Of a DNA stretch of 64,000 bases, positions 18,733 through 27,086 are shown piece after piece (the stretch's first letter is position 1; every line of letters begins with the position of its first letter). Source of the stretch: an uncultured Tateyamaria sp. (lineage in GTDB: Bacteria > Pseudomonadota > Alphaproteobacteria > Rhodobacterales > Rhodobacteraceae); assembly GCF_947504105.1 (NCBI RefSeq), contig NZ_CANNGP010000009.1, positions 61,728 through 125,727 of the forward strand, written 5' to 3'. The position numbers were made by a program, and so were the translations under genes. A model generated the notes under the pieces. That model was not told the origin of the DNA. It saw nothing but the letters and a program-made list of their open reading frames with translations, and did not search any database.

Positions 18733-19424
18733 TCCGTCATGGGACGGCCGCGCAGGCGAAGGAACAGGCTCTCTTCATCATTGTTCTTGAAGTATGGCAC
18801 ACTTGCCGGTGGAGTGGGGTCCGTCACGCGAGCCGCGATTTCGGCCAAAACCACTTCGGTGATGAACGGCATGTCAAAACCACGGACATCGTCCAGGGCG
18901 ATCCATTGCAGATGTGAAAGTTCATCCGAGGCGGAGCCGAAGTCGTCAAGGTCCGAGGCAATGTCCTGTGCGTCGATCAGAAAAAACCGAGCGTCAAAGC
19001 GGCGCGGGCGGCCTGGCGGGGTCAGCGCGCGAAAGACGAATTGTAGCGGGGCTGCATGCGGGCGATAGCCTGCGGATGCGAACTGTGCCCAATCATGGGG
19101 CGCATCCGGCCAGTTGCCCTGTTGTCCGAGGATCTGCCCGGTTTCTTCGAACAGTTCGCGTATCGCCGCTGCGGCGAGGGCTGGGCCGAGATGCGGTTCA
19201 CCATCTTCTGCGAGACGCGTGTCATTCGGCGACAAGAGCGTCGACGCGAGCGGTATGGCGTGGTCACCTGCATCGACCGCACCACCTGGAAAGACGAATT
19301 TGTTGGGCATGAACGCTGCATTGGCGCCGCGCTGTCCCATGAGGATACGGGGCGTTGTCATCCTGTCACGCAGCACGATGACTGTGGATGCATTCCGAAT
19401 TTGGGTCTTGTCGATTTTGGTCAT
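18729..19424 (-). CDS. Nudix hydrolase with long insert (NUDT7/19-like)
   Basis: A 231-residue Nudix protein. The first glycine-rich part, FVFPGGAVDAGD, is separated from the catalytic RELFEETGQILG by an insert of about 35 residues, as in the NUDT19/CoA-type subgroup. Metal-binding glutamates in REXXEEXG are intact. Substrates of this group are often CoA or its esters. It is convergent with the EamA gene and 40 bp downstream of DUF983 on the same strand. Confidence 0.88.
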   Translation of the reverse strand: MTKIDKTQIRNASTVIVLRDRMTTPRILMGQRGANAAFMPNKFVFPGGAVDAGDHAIPLASTLLSPNDTRLAEDGEPHLGPALAAAAIRELFEETGQILGQQGNWPDAPHDWAQFASAGYRPHAAPLQFVFRALTPPGRPRRFDARFFLIDAQDIASDLDDFGSASDELSHLQWIALDDVRGFDMPFITEVVLAEIAARVTDPTPPASVPYFKNNDEESLFLRLRGRPMTD

Positions 19425-19463
19425 ATCACCCCTTTGGCCGATGTCGGCGCCGGGGTGCAGGTG

Positions 19464-19862
19464 CTACCCGGCGCGGCCGAAGCCGCCCATCGACCGCGCC
19501 CACTGAAACCCGACGATGGCCCCTTTGAGCCTTGGCAAAAGGTAGAGGGACAAGCCCACACAGCCAACTGCAAAAATCGTGAACAACACCAGCGGCTCGG
19601 GCCGCCATGTGACAAAGACCACGTGCAGGAGCGGCGCCATGAGGTGTCCAACCAGCAGGATTGTCAGGTATGCTGGCCCATCATCCGCGCGCGCGTGGGT
19701 GTAGTCGAGCTTGCACACGGGGCAGGCGCTCGCGACTTTCAGGTACCCTTTCAACAGCCGACCGTTGCCGCAGCGTGGGCATTTCCGCTGCCAGCCACGC
19801 ATCAGCGCTGGTCGCATGGGCCGTTGGACTTCTTCTGGAATCGTTGTTTGCTGGGTCTGCAT
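19464..19862 (-). CDS. DUF983 zinc-ribbon membrane protein
   Basis: About 132 residues. A zinc ribbon formed by CPRC and CPVC (about residues 25-50) is followed by two transmembrane helices (YLTILLVGHLMAPLLHVVF and LFTIFAVGCVGLSLYLL). DUF983 proteins are widespread in alphaproteobacteria, and their function is not established. The ATG at 19862 (MQTQQTTIPEE) is preferred over an upstream in-frame start. It is transcribed with the Nudix gene. Confidence 0.85.
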   Translation of the reverse strand: MQTQQTTIPEEVQRPMRPALMRGWQRKCPRCGNGRLLKGYLKVASACPVCKLDYTHARADDGPAYLTILLVGHLMAPLLHVVFVTWRPEPLVLFTIFAVGCVGLSLYLLPRLKGAIVGFQWARSMGGFGRAG

Positions 19863-20077
19863 GGCATCTGCCTTTCTGGACGCTCGCAGAACATGGGGGC
19901 GCATCGCGCAAAACGGAATGCCGCAATCTGTCCTTGCGTCCCGATGTCGCGTTCCGCGTTACGTGCGACTCGGCGGTTGTGTATTTTTTTCGACGGAATG
20001 TGTCTGGTTTGCCGTTTGACGCTGCATAGGGCGGCGAAATCAAACAGCCGCGCCTGAGGCAAAACGGAGTATGACAT

Positions 20078-20524
20078 ATGAAACGCAGTACTTTTATTGC
20101 AGCCATCGCCGCCGGGGCGGTCGGATTGACCACATTGTCGGCGATGGCCCGCGACCGCGGTCCGGACTTTTCCGCCCTGGATGCCGATGGCAGTGGCGAG
20201 GTGACCCTGCAGGAAATGCAGGCGAGCGGCCAAGCCCGCTTCGAAGCCACGGACACGGATGGCGATGGGTTCCTTTCGGTGTCCGAACTGGAAGCCAGCG
20301 TAAACGAGAATGCCAAGGCTCGGGCCGAGCGCATTCTGGCCCGTATGGATGCCAATGAGGACGGCAAGCTGTCGCCCGAGGAATTGCAGAACAATCGCCG
20401 CGACCCGGCCCGGATGTTTGATCGGATTGATACCGACAACAGCGGTGGGATTTCGGCGGAAGAATTCGAGCAGGCCCGCGCAGAGATGCGCAAGCGTGGC
20501 CGCAAGTCGCGCGACAATAACTAA
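20078..20524 (+). CDS. Exported EF-hand calcium-binding protein
   Basis: A 148-residue protein with a signal peptide (cleavage near SAMA, residue 24) and four EF-hand loops: DADGSGEVTLQE, DTDGDGFLSVSE, DANEDGKLSPEE and DTDNSGGISAEE. Each has the expected acidic positions, so it should bind calcium in the periplasm. It lies directly before the ECF sigma gene, a neighbour pattern common in Rhodobacteraceae, and may be part of the same envelope response. Confidence 0.88.
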   Translation: MKRSTFIAAIAAGAVGLTTLSAMARDRGPDFSALDADGSGEVTLQEMQASGQARFEATDTDGDGFLSVSELEASVNENAKARAERILARMDANEDGKLSPEELQNNRRDPARMFDRIDTDNSGGISAEEFEQARAEMRKRGRKSRDNN

Positions 20525-20532
20525 GGGTGTAC

Positions 20533-20563
20533 GGCCCCGCCCCTTGTTTGCAGGGGTGGGGCC
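20533..20563. terminator. Strong stem-loop between the EF-hand and sigma factor genes
   Basis: GGCCCCGCCCCT pairs with AGGGGTGGGGCC over 12 bp (one G-U), with a 7-nt loop. No T-run follows, so it is a weak terminator or attenuator. It ends 18 bp before the sigma factor start. Confidence 0.55.
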
Positions 20564-20581
20564 GGGCAGGTTGTCGGAGTT

Positions 20582-21169
20582 ATGACGATGCCACTTGACG
20601 CACGCCCGGATGAGGACGACGCTACATTGCTCGCCCGTTATGCGCGTGGAGATGCAGGTGCTGCGCGTGCACTGACCGTGCGTTTGGTTCCGCGCGCCCA
20701 TGCGCAGGCTTTTCGCATGCTGGGGGATGTTGCCGAGGCAGAGGATGTCGTGCAGGACGCGATGCTACGTCTATGGCGCATCGCGCCTGATTGGCGAACG
20801 GGTGAGGCGCAGGTGTCGACCTGGCTGTATCGTGTTGTGTCCAATCTATGCACGGATCGGTTGCGAAAACGTCCAAGGACAGGTGTGGCGCTGGACGATG
20901 TGGCCGAACCGGAAGATCCTGTGCCCGGTGTGGAAGCACGTCTGCAGGAGCAAGCGCGCCACGCCGCACTGCGTGAAGCCATCGCTGAACTGCCAGAACG
21001 CCAGCGTCTGGCGCTGACATTGCGCCATTTCGAAGAGGCGTCGAACCCGGAAATTGCGGACCGACTGGGGGTCAGCGTAGAGGCAGTTGAAAGCCTGACC
21101 GCACGGGCAAAGCGCGCCCTTGCAAAGGCCTTGAAGGGGCGGGTGGCCGCCCTTGGATATGAAGGATGA
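20582..21169 (+). CDS. ECF-type RNA polymerase sigma factor
   Basis: A 195-residue sigma-70 family protein with region 2 (FRMLGDVAEAEDVVQDAMLR, WLYRVVSNLCTDRLRK) and region 4 (LPERQRLALTLRHFEEASNP, then the recognition helix with SVEAVESLTARAKRAL). ECF factors are usually held inactive by the product of the next gene. Here the next gene encodes a small single-span membrane protein whose start overlaps the sigma stop (ATGA). The likely signal is envelope or metal stress, judging from the metal-sensor-like third gene. Confidence 0.93.
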   Translation: MTMPLDARPDEDDATLLARYARGDAGAARALTVRLVPRAHAQAFRMLGDVAEAEDVVQDAMLRLWRIAPDWRTGEAQVSTWLYRVVSNLCTDRLRKRPRTGVALDDVAEPEDPVPGVEARLQEQARHAALREAIAELPERQRLALTLRHFEEASNPEIADRLGVSVEAVESLTARAKRALAKALKGRVAALGYEG

Positions 21170-21603
21170 TGGATATGAAAGTCGCACCCGAACAGTCCGA
21201 TCCCGACGGGATTGACCAGATGCTGGACGAGCTTGCCGCATTGCCGGCGCCCGATCCATCTGGCGATCTGGCGGCCCGGGTGCTGGCCGATGCCGAGATG
21301 CACATGCCTGCGCCCGATCCATCTGGCGATCTGGCGGCCCGGGTGCTGGCCGATGCCGAGATGCACATGCCTGCGCCCGGGGGGCGTCCCGCTAACATTC
21401 CGTGGTGGCAGCAGATCGTGCGTGGCATCGGTGGGTGGGGTGCTGTGAGCGGCTTGGTGGCTGCGACCGCAACCGGTTTTGTTATTGGTCTTGGCGCGGT
21501 CGGCGAAACGGGTGTCGATACGCTTTGGACCCTTGGGTATGATACGTATTACGACACCGATGTGGGGCTTGATGCCTTTGGCTGGGCGTTTGAGGAGGGC
21601 TGA
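21166..21603 (+). CDS. Putative membrane anti-sigma factor with an internal tandem duplication
   Basis: A 145-residue protein with a cytoplasmic N-terminus, one transmembrane helix (about residues 84-107, GWGAVSGLVAATATGFVIGL) and a short outer tail. The position overlapping the ECF sigma gene suggests an anti-sigma role. No zinc-binding HXXXCXXC motif is present. The cytoplasmic part contains a 21-residue block, APDPSGDLAARVLADAEMHMP, given here in its exact length of one unit minus none missing, repeated twice with identical DNA. Alternative starts exist at 21169 and 21175. The anti-sigma function is inferred from context. Confidence 0.65.
   Translation: MMDMKVAPEQSDPDGIDQMLDELAALPAPDPSGDLAARVLADAEMHMPAPDPSGDLAARVLADAEMHMPAPGGRPANIPWWQQIVRGIGGWGAVSGLVAATATGFVIGLGAVGETGVDTLWTLGYDTYYDTDVGLDAFGWAFEEG
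21247..21372. repeat. Perfect 63-bp tandem duplication inside a coding region
   Basis: Units 21247-21309 and 21310-21372 are identical over 63 bp and preserve the reading frame (21 codons each). A further 7 matching bases follow. Identity at every third position points to a recent duplication. Confidence 0.95.
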
Positions 21604-21605
21604 GC

Positions 21606-22091
21606 ATGGCGGAAACACGAATGGAACGCCGGTGCCCGCTTTGGGCAAAGATCGTGCTGGGCCTGTCCCTGGCGGTCAACCTGGGCATTGTGGGTCTTGT
21701 GGGTGGGATTGCGCTTCGGGGTGAACCCTTGGGTGGAAAGGGGCCGGGTATGGGCTATGCGATGCCATACGTGTTGGCCCTGCCGCATGAGGACCGGCGC
21801 GCTGTGTTCGGCGCCGTTCGGGACAATCGGGATTTGCCTGGGCGTGGCGCGCGGCGTGCAGCCTATCAGGACATGGTTACGCTGCTGAAGGCGGGCACGT
21901 TTGATGATGTTGCCGTCGCAGCCGTTTTGGAACGTCAGTCCGAGGGCGTTGCGCAAGTTCAGAAAGTGGCGCGCGCCGTATGGTTGGACAGGGTGGCTGC
22001 AATGTCTGGTGATGAACGTACCGTCTATGCTGATCGTCTGGCCGAGGTGGTTTCCCGTGGTGGGCGTCACAAGCCGGGTAAAGGCGACTGA
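21606..22091 (+). CDS. Periplasmic heavy-metal sensor-like protein (CnrX/ZraP type)
   Basis: A 161-residue protein anchored by one N-terminal helix (about 15-36, IVLGLSLAVNLGIVGLVGGI). The helical periplasmic domain resembles the Metal_resist/CnrX/CpxP group (LPHEDRRAVFGAVRDNR, later AMSGDERTVYADRLAEVV). It starts 2 nt after the previous stop, so sigma, membrane protein and sensor form one operon. It probably modulates the sigma system in response to an envelope or metal signal. No clear metal-ligand cluster of His/Cys is visible, so metal sensing is unproven. Confidence 0.72.
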   Translation: MAETRMERRCPLWAKIVLGLSLAVNLGIVGLVGGIALRGEPLGGKGPGMGYAMPYVLALPHEDRRAVFGAVRDNRDLPGRGARRAAYQDMVTLLKAGTFDDVAVAAVLERQSEGVAQVQKVARAVWLDRVAAMSGDERTVYADRLAEVVSRGGRHKPGKGD

Positions 22092-22229
22092 GGTCAGGAG
22101 AATTGCAGGGTTGCATCTACCTCGTGGGTTCAGGCTGCTGTTGGATGCGGCCCCGGCGAGCGCGATTTGTGGGTGACAGCCTCGCAATAATCATCAGAAA
22201 AGATCAATCAGCCGAAAGGACAATGGCGC

Positions 22230-23645
22230 CTAAGCCGCCGGGCGACTGAGCGTGACACAGTTGCGGCCCTTGGCCTTGGCCCCGTAAAGCGCCTTGTCAG
22301 CCCGGTCCAGCAACGCCTCGGGGGTTTGCGATTTTGTCGAATGGGTGCCGTTGACGGGATCCACGACTGTCATCCCGATCGAGATTGTGGCGTTGACCGG
22401 CGTTGCCTGCTCCGGCACTTCGAATGGTGTGCCTTGGATGATCTGACACAGTCGCTTGGCCGCTTTCCGGGCATTGCCAAGGCCGACGCCGGGAAGCACG
22501 ATCAGAAATTCTTCACCACCGATCCGTGCCACGAGATCAACGGCGCGCAAGTTTTCACGCAACCGTCGCCCAGTTTCGATCAGAACGGCATCTCCCGCTG
22601 CATGGCCAAGCGTATCGTTGATCCGCTTGAAATGGTCCATGTCGGCAACCATCACTGCATAGGGTTTGCCCGTGCGCGTCGCACGTTCGGAAATTCTTGA
22701 CAGGTGAGGCATGGCATAGCGGCGATTGTGCAAACCCGTGAGGGGGTCAATCACCGCGGCTTCGATGCCTGAGCGCACAGTGTCGCGCAGCGAATCCGTC
22801 ACCATCTTTCTGCTCAGCAATGCCTCCAGACGAAGTGCCAATTCCTCGGACGATCGGGTGGAGCGCATCAAATCGTTGGCCCCCATGTCCAGCATCTGCG
22901 CGCCAAGTGTCGTATAATCGGCGTCAAGCACTGTCAGAATTGCGCAATGGCGGGTGTTTGCTTGACTGCGCACTGTTGCCAGGAGTTGCAGCATTTCAGG
23001 CCCTTCGTCAGGACCAACCACCAGTACAAACGCATCCGGTGTGCGTCCGGGTTCAACATCGGCGACTGCCGCGGACGGTTTGGCGAAGACAATTCTCGCG
23101 CTGAGCCGGTCAGACAATGCGGTGATCCAAGGTTCTGCAGCTGCCCCGTCGTCGGCGATTATGCGGACCGTCTGCTCGGGAGAAAATGCCGTTGCGGCCT
23201 CTCCAAATCCGAGCGCTCTCGACGTGCCCTCGCGCAAGGTCCATTCGCTTGCAGTGGCGTAGGCCCGGATGATCGACCGGGTTCGCGCCAGAAGCAGCGC
23301 GTCGTTGATTGGCTTCTGCAATACGTCGTCGATACCCCCGGCAAGCAGGCGTAGCCGTTCGGAATCACTTTCGCCGCAACTCAACGCGATGATTGGTACC
23401 TTGCCTGCCAACCCCATCTTCCTGATGCGTCCGAGCAGCCGCAACGGATCGCCATCGGGCATTGTGGCGGCGCACAGGATCAGATCGGGCACACTCTGGG
23501 CCAGCACCTGCATTGCATCCGCAATCGATCCGGCCTGGATCATGTTGTAATGGCTGGCGGCCAGTTTGACGCGCAGCACAATGCGGTTTGTCGCAATTGG
23601 GTCGATAACGAGGACCTTGCCATGCATGAGGCGCTTCCAATTCAT
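22230..23645 (-). CDS. pleD: PleD-like diguanylate cyclase with degenerate receiver domain
   Basis: A 471-residue protein: REC (about 8-125), a second REC-like adaptor (about 155-290) and GGDEF (about 305-465). The cyclase is intact (DMDHFKRINDTLGHAAGD and RIGGEEF) and has the inhibitory I-site RAVD five residues before GGEEF, so it should make c-di-GMP. In the first REC the phosphoacceptor aspartate is replaced (LILCAATMP where PleD has LLDVMMP) and the acidic pair is VIDP. The conserved lysine (LQKPIND) remains. It therefore probably cannot be phosphorylated as Caulobacter PleD is. It is divergent from DUF3572. Confidence 0.9.
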   Translation of the reverse strand: MNWKRLMHGKVLVIDPIATNRIVLRVKLAASHYNMIQAGSIADAMQVLAQSVPDLILCAATMPDGDPLRLLGRIRKMGLAGKVPIIALSCGESDSERLRLLAGGIDDVLQKPINDALLLARTRSIIRAYATASEWTLREGTSRALGFGEAATAFSPEQTVRIIADDGAAAEPWITALSDRLSARIVFAKPSAAVADVEPGRTPDAFVLVVGPDEGPEMLQLLATVRSQANTRHCAILTVLDADYTTLGAQMLDMGANDLMRSTRSSEELALRLEALLSRKMVTDSLRDTVRSGIEAAVIDPLTGLHNRRYAMPHLSRISERATRTGKPYAVMVADMDHFKRINDTLGHAAGDAVLIETGRRLRENLRAVDLVARIGGEEFLIVLPGVGLGNARKAAKRLCQIIQGTPFEVPEQATPVNATISIGMTVVDPVNGTHSTKSQTPEALLDRADKALYGAKAKGRNCVTLSRPAA

Positions 23646-23722
23646 TACAAAAGCCGTGTATTCGGTTCTTGATCGTTTAGGTTAACAAAGCGTTTCCAAC
23701 AGACTGCAAAGGCACAAACGTG

Positions 23723-24007
23723 ATGTCCCATTCGCAAGAATCCGCCGAAGTGGTAGGTTTGAAAGCAATTACCTGGATGGCCGGAAACGAAGAGCTGCTG
23801 CCCGTCTTCCTTGGTGCCACCGGTGCCAGCGAAGCCGATATGCGGGCAGGGATTGGTGATCCGGCCTTTCTGGGCGCATTGTTGGATTTTATCATGATGG
23901 ATGATGCGTGGGTGGCGGCGTTTTGCGATGCACAAGGTTTGCCCTACGACACACCGATGCGTGCGCGTATGCAATTGCCGGGTGGCGGAGACATCCATTG
24001 GACGTGA
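23723..24007 (+). CDS. DUF3572 family protein
   Basis: A protein of about 94 residues, MSHSQESAEVVGLKAITWM and onward, matching DUF3572, a small acidic alphaproteobacterial family of unknown role. It lies between the PleD-like gene (divergent) and a HAD phosphatase whose GTG start overlaps its stop (GTGA). This order is, as far as I recall, conserved in Rhodobacteraceae. Confidence 0.8.
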   Translation: MSHSQESAEVVGLKAITWMAGNEELLPVFLGATGASEADMRAGIGDPAFLGALLDFIMMDDAWVAAFCDAQGLPYDTPMRARMQLPGGGDIHWT

Positions 24008-24720
24008 TTGTATCTGCCTCGCCGGTCCGTGGGATTATCTTCGACAAGGACGGCACGCTTTTCGACTTTTCCACCACATGGGAAGCTTGGGCCGCTGCGT
24101 TTTTGCGCCGTGCGGCGCGTGGAGACGAAGCACGTGCGCAAAAGGCAGGCGCTGCGATTGGCTTTGATCTTGGCTGCGCAAGGTTCTTGTCCGACAGCAT
24201 TGTGATTGTGGGTACTCCCACTGAGATTGCGGCAAAGTTGCACGCCTATTTCCCGCACCTGTCCCCTGATAAGATGGTTGCGCTTTTGAATGACGAAGCG
24301 GCTCATGCACCCCAGGCTGAGGCTGTTCCGCTCAAGCCTCTGCTGGCCGGTTTACGCAAACGCGGTCTGGTGCTGGGTGTCGCGACCAACGATGCGGAAG
24401 CGCCTGCGCGCGCGCACTTGCATTCTGCAGGAGTGGACCGGTTTTTTGACTTCATAGCGGGTAGTGACAGTGGGTTTGGGGGCAAACCGGGACCCGGTCA
24501 GTTGCTGGGCTTTTGTGCCGATACCGGCATAGCCGCGGAAACCGTGGTGATGGTGGGCGACAGCACCCATGACCTGCATGCCGGACGCGCGGCCGGGATG
24601 CGGACCGTCGGCGTTCTGACAGGCATGGCACCAAGGGATGTGTTGGCCCCGTACGCCGATATTGTTCTACCCAACATTGGTGCGCTGCCGGAATGGCTGG
24701 ATCAGCTAGTCACTGTCTGA
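24004..24720 (+). CDS. HAD hydrolase, phosphoglycolate phosphatase-like
   Basis: About 238 residues. HAD motif I is FDKDGTLFDF, motif II lies in LVLGVATNDAEAP, motif III is the lysine in GFGGKPGPGQLLG, and motif IV is MVGDSTHDLHAG. The helical cap after motif I is that of the Gph/phosphoglycolate group. The GTG at 24004 overlaps the DUF3572 stop and is preferred to upstream extensions with no homology. It probably dephosphorylates a small sugar phosphate such as 2-phosphoglycolate. Confidence 0.88.
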   Translation: MIVSASPVRGIIFDKDGTLFDFSTTWEAWAAAFLRRAARGDEARAQKAGAAIGFDLGCARFLSDSIVIVGTPTEIAAKLHAYFPHLSPDKMVALLNDEAAHAPQAEAVPLKPLLAGLRKRGLVLGVATNDAEAPARAHLHSAGVDRFFDFIAGSDSGFGGKPGPGQLLGFCADTGIAAETVVMVGDSTHDLHAGRAAGMRTVGVLTGMAPRDVLAPYADIVLPNIGALPEWLDQLVTV

Positions 24721-24837
24721 CGATGTAAAATCATCCCTTCAACTAGAAAAAACGACAAAGCCCGTCGCAAACGGAGATGTACAGGGCGGCCTGCTGCGGT
24801 GTCGTGTTTTGCACAAGCAAATCGAAAGGGCGATACG

Positions 24838-26400
24838 ATGGCAGACACAGCGACACGGCGCAGGACGCGTGGCGGTGGCCGGGCCGGGGCTGCCGCTCGA
24901 CGAGGGGCAGCTGTGATCGAACAGATGCCCTGGAACCCGCCGGTCATTATCGACCCACCGGTAGAACCCTTACGCCCGGAAGGCGTTGAAGCACTTCACG
25001 ATGGTGCCATGCGGATCCTTGAAGAGATCGGCGTTCAGTTTTTGAACGAAGAGGCGTTGGGTATCTTGCGCGAGGCGGGCTGTCGCGTTGACGGCGATAT
25101 TGTCCGCATGGACCGCGATTTCGTAATGGAAATGGTAGCGAAGGCGCCGTCCGAGTTTACCCTCACTCCGCGCAACCCCGACCGTGCCATCACTGTTGGC
25201 GGTAAGCACCTGTTATTTGGCAACGTGTCGTCACCGCCCAACTATTGGGACATGGAGATCGGCACCAAGGTGCCCGGTACGCGTGAGATGTGTGCAAACC
25301 TTCTGAAGCTCACCCAGTACTTCAACTGCATCCATTTTGCCGGGGGTTATCCTGTCGAGCCCGTCGATATACACGCAAGTGTACGCCATTTGGACGTCCT
25401 TTATGACAAGCTCACACTGACCGATAAGGTCATGCACGCATACTCGCTGGGCAAAGAGCGCGTCGAAGACGTGATGGAGATGGTCCGTATAGCAAGCGGG
25501 TTGAGCCACGAAGAATTCGACGCGGCGCCGCGCATGTATACCAATATCAACTCGACCTCCCCGCTCAAGCATGATCAGCCCATGATTGATGGCTGCTTGC
25601 GGTTGATCCGGCGCGGGCAGGCTGTTGTGGTGACGCCATTTACGCTGGCCGGCGCGATGGCGCCGGTTACAATGGCGGGTGCTGTGGCCCAGTCCCTCGC
25701 AGAGGCTCTTTGTGCCATTGCGCTCTTTCAATACGTGGCTCCAGGTGCGCCCTGTGCCATCGGCACGTTCACTTCGAATGTCGATATGAAGTCGGGTGCA
25801 CCAGCATTTGGGACACCCGAATACATGCGCGCCACGCAGATGACGGGTCAAATGGCGCGGTTCTATGGGTTGCCGATGCGGTCGTCGGGTGTATGTGCCG
25901 CAAATGTGCCGGACGGACAGGCGATGTGGGAAACGTCAAACAGCCTTTGGGCGGCGGTACAGTCAGGGTCCAACATGGTGTATCACGCTGCGGGATGGCT
26001 TGAAGGCGGACTGATCGCGAGTCCCGAAAAGTTCATTATGGACTGCGAAATCTTGCAGCAGATTCAACGGTATATGGACCCGTCAATTACGGGCACAGGT
26101 ACTGATGACATCGCGCTGGACGCCATAAGATCGGTGGGCAACGAAGGGCATTTCTTTGGAATTCAACACACACAGGACCGCTACAGTACCGCCTTTTATC
26201 AGCCCTTCCTGAGCGACTGGAAAAATTACGAAGGCTGGGAGGCAGCCGGTGCCGTATGGACGCCAGAACGGGCGCACCGGATGTTCAAAGACATCATTGG
26301 GAGTTTCGAAGCGCCTGCGATCGATGACGGTATTCGTGAAGAACTGGCTGATTTTGTTGCGCGTCGTAAGGCTGAGGGTGGCGCACCCACGGACTTCTGA
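24838..26400 (+). CDS. Trimethylamine methyltransferase (MttB) family protein, non-pyrrolysine
   Basis: A 520-residue MttB-superfamily barrel: PVEPLRPEGVEALHDGAMRI, FGNVSSPPNYWDMEIG, YTNINSTSPLKHDQPMIDG, VVTPFTLAGAMAPVTMAG and AGWLEGGLIASPEKFIMD. There is no in-frame amber codon, so it belongs to the large non-pyrrolysine group. Characterised members demethylate quaternary amines such as glycine betaine or carnitine with a corrinoid protein. No corrinoid protein gene is adjacent. An N-terminal basic stretch (TRRRTRGGGRAGAAARRG) precedes the barrel. The start at 24838 gives MADTATRR. Confidence 0.87.
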   Translation: MADTATRRRTRGGGRAGAAARRGAAVIEQMPWNPPVIIDPPVEPLRPEGVEALHDGAMRILEEIGVQFLNEEALGILREAGCRVDGDIVRMDRDFVMEMVAKAPSEFTLTPRNPDRAITVGGKHLLFGNVSSPPNYWDMEIGTKVPGTREMCANLLKLTQYFNCIHFAGGYPVEPVDIHASVRHLDVLYDKLTLTDKVMHAYSLGKERVEDVMEMVRIASGLSHEEFDAAPRMYTNINSTSPLKHDQPMIDGCLRLIRRGQAVVVTPFTLAGAMAPVTMAGAVAQSLAEALCAIALFQYVAPGAPCAIGTFTSNVDMKSGAPAFGTPEYMRATQMTGQMARFYGLPMRSSGVCAANVPDGQAMWETSNSLWAAVQSGSNMVYHAAGWLEGGLIASPEKFIMDCEILQQIQRYMDPSITGTGTDDIALDAIRSVGNEGHFFGIQHTQDRYSTAFYQPFLSDWKNYEGWEAAGAVWTPERAHRMFKDIIGSFEAPAIDDGIREELADFVARRKAEGGAPTDF

Positions 26401-26498
26401 GCCCTGTGGGCCCAATAACTACGTCAAATTGCATCTGTTATAGGATTGTTTAGAGCTGCTTGCGCATGGTGTGCCCGTGGAAATGGGAATGTCGTGCA

Positions 26499-27086
26499 AT
26501 GCATGGGCTGATCAATCGGGCAATTCAATGTTTCGTGACAGACAGTTACGGGACGGACAAATGGGTCGAAGCGACCCGTTTCGCGGATCTCGACTTTGTC
26601 GAGTTCGAGGCGATGCTCATTTACGACGACGACATTACCCCGGGTCTGTTGAACGCCATTAGTCAAATTCTGGGCCGTCCGAGAAGCGACGTGATGGAAG
26701 ATATGGGCACATATCTGGTGTCCCATCCCAATGTTGAAGCCCTGCGGCGGTTATTGCGTTTTGGCGGCGTCACTTTTGTCGAATTTCTGCATTCGCTGGA
26801 TGATCTACCGGATCGTGCCCGCCTTGCAGTGTCGGATCTGAACCTGCCGCGCATCGAATTGCGCGATCACTCACCCACACATTTCAGCTTGATATGCGAA
26901 AGTCCGATTGACGGTTACGGGCATGTGATGATGGGAATTCTGCGGACGATGGCGGATGATTACGGCGCGCTTGCCCTTCTCGAACATACGGGACGGGGCA
27001 ATGGTATTGAGACCATTTCAGTCACCCTCGTTGAAACCGAATTTGCTGAAGGGCGTGTGTTTGATTTGGGGGCGCGGGCGTCATGA
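26499..27086 (+). CDS. H-NOX-like (heme NO-binding fold) protein lacking the proximal histidine
   Basis: About 195 residues aligning over their length with H-NOX proteins: N-terminal MHGLINRAIQCFVTDSYG, central FGGVTFVEFLHSLDDL, C-terminal GYGHVMMGILRTMADDYG. At the position of the proximal heme histidine (LXXLDXXH in canonical members) the sequence is LDDLP, so proline replaces histidine. The YxSxR propionate motif reads CESPI, keeping only the serine. It overlaps the diguanylate cyclase gene (stop within ATGATG). It is probably a partner that no longer binds heme in the usual way, or uses another histidine. Confidence 0.82.
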   Translation: MHGLINRAIQCFVTDSYGTDKWVEATRFADLDFVEFEAMLIYDDDITPGLLNAISQILGRPRSDVMEDMGTYLVSHPNVEALRRLLRFGGVTFVEFLHSLDDLPDRARLAVSDLNLPRIELRDHSPTHFSLICESPIDGYGHVMMGILRTMADDYGALALLEHTGRGNGIETISVTLVETEFAEGRVFDLGARAS

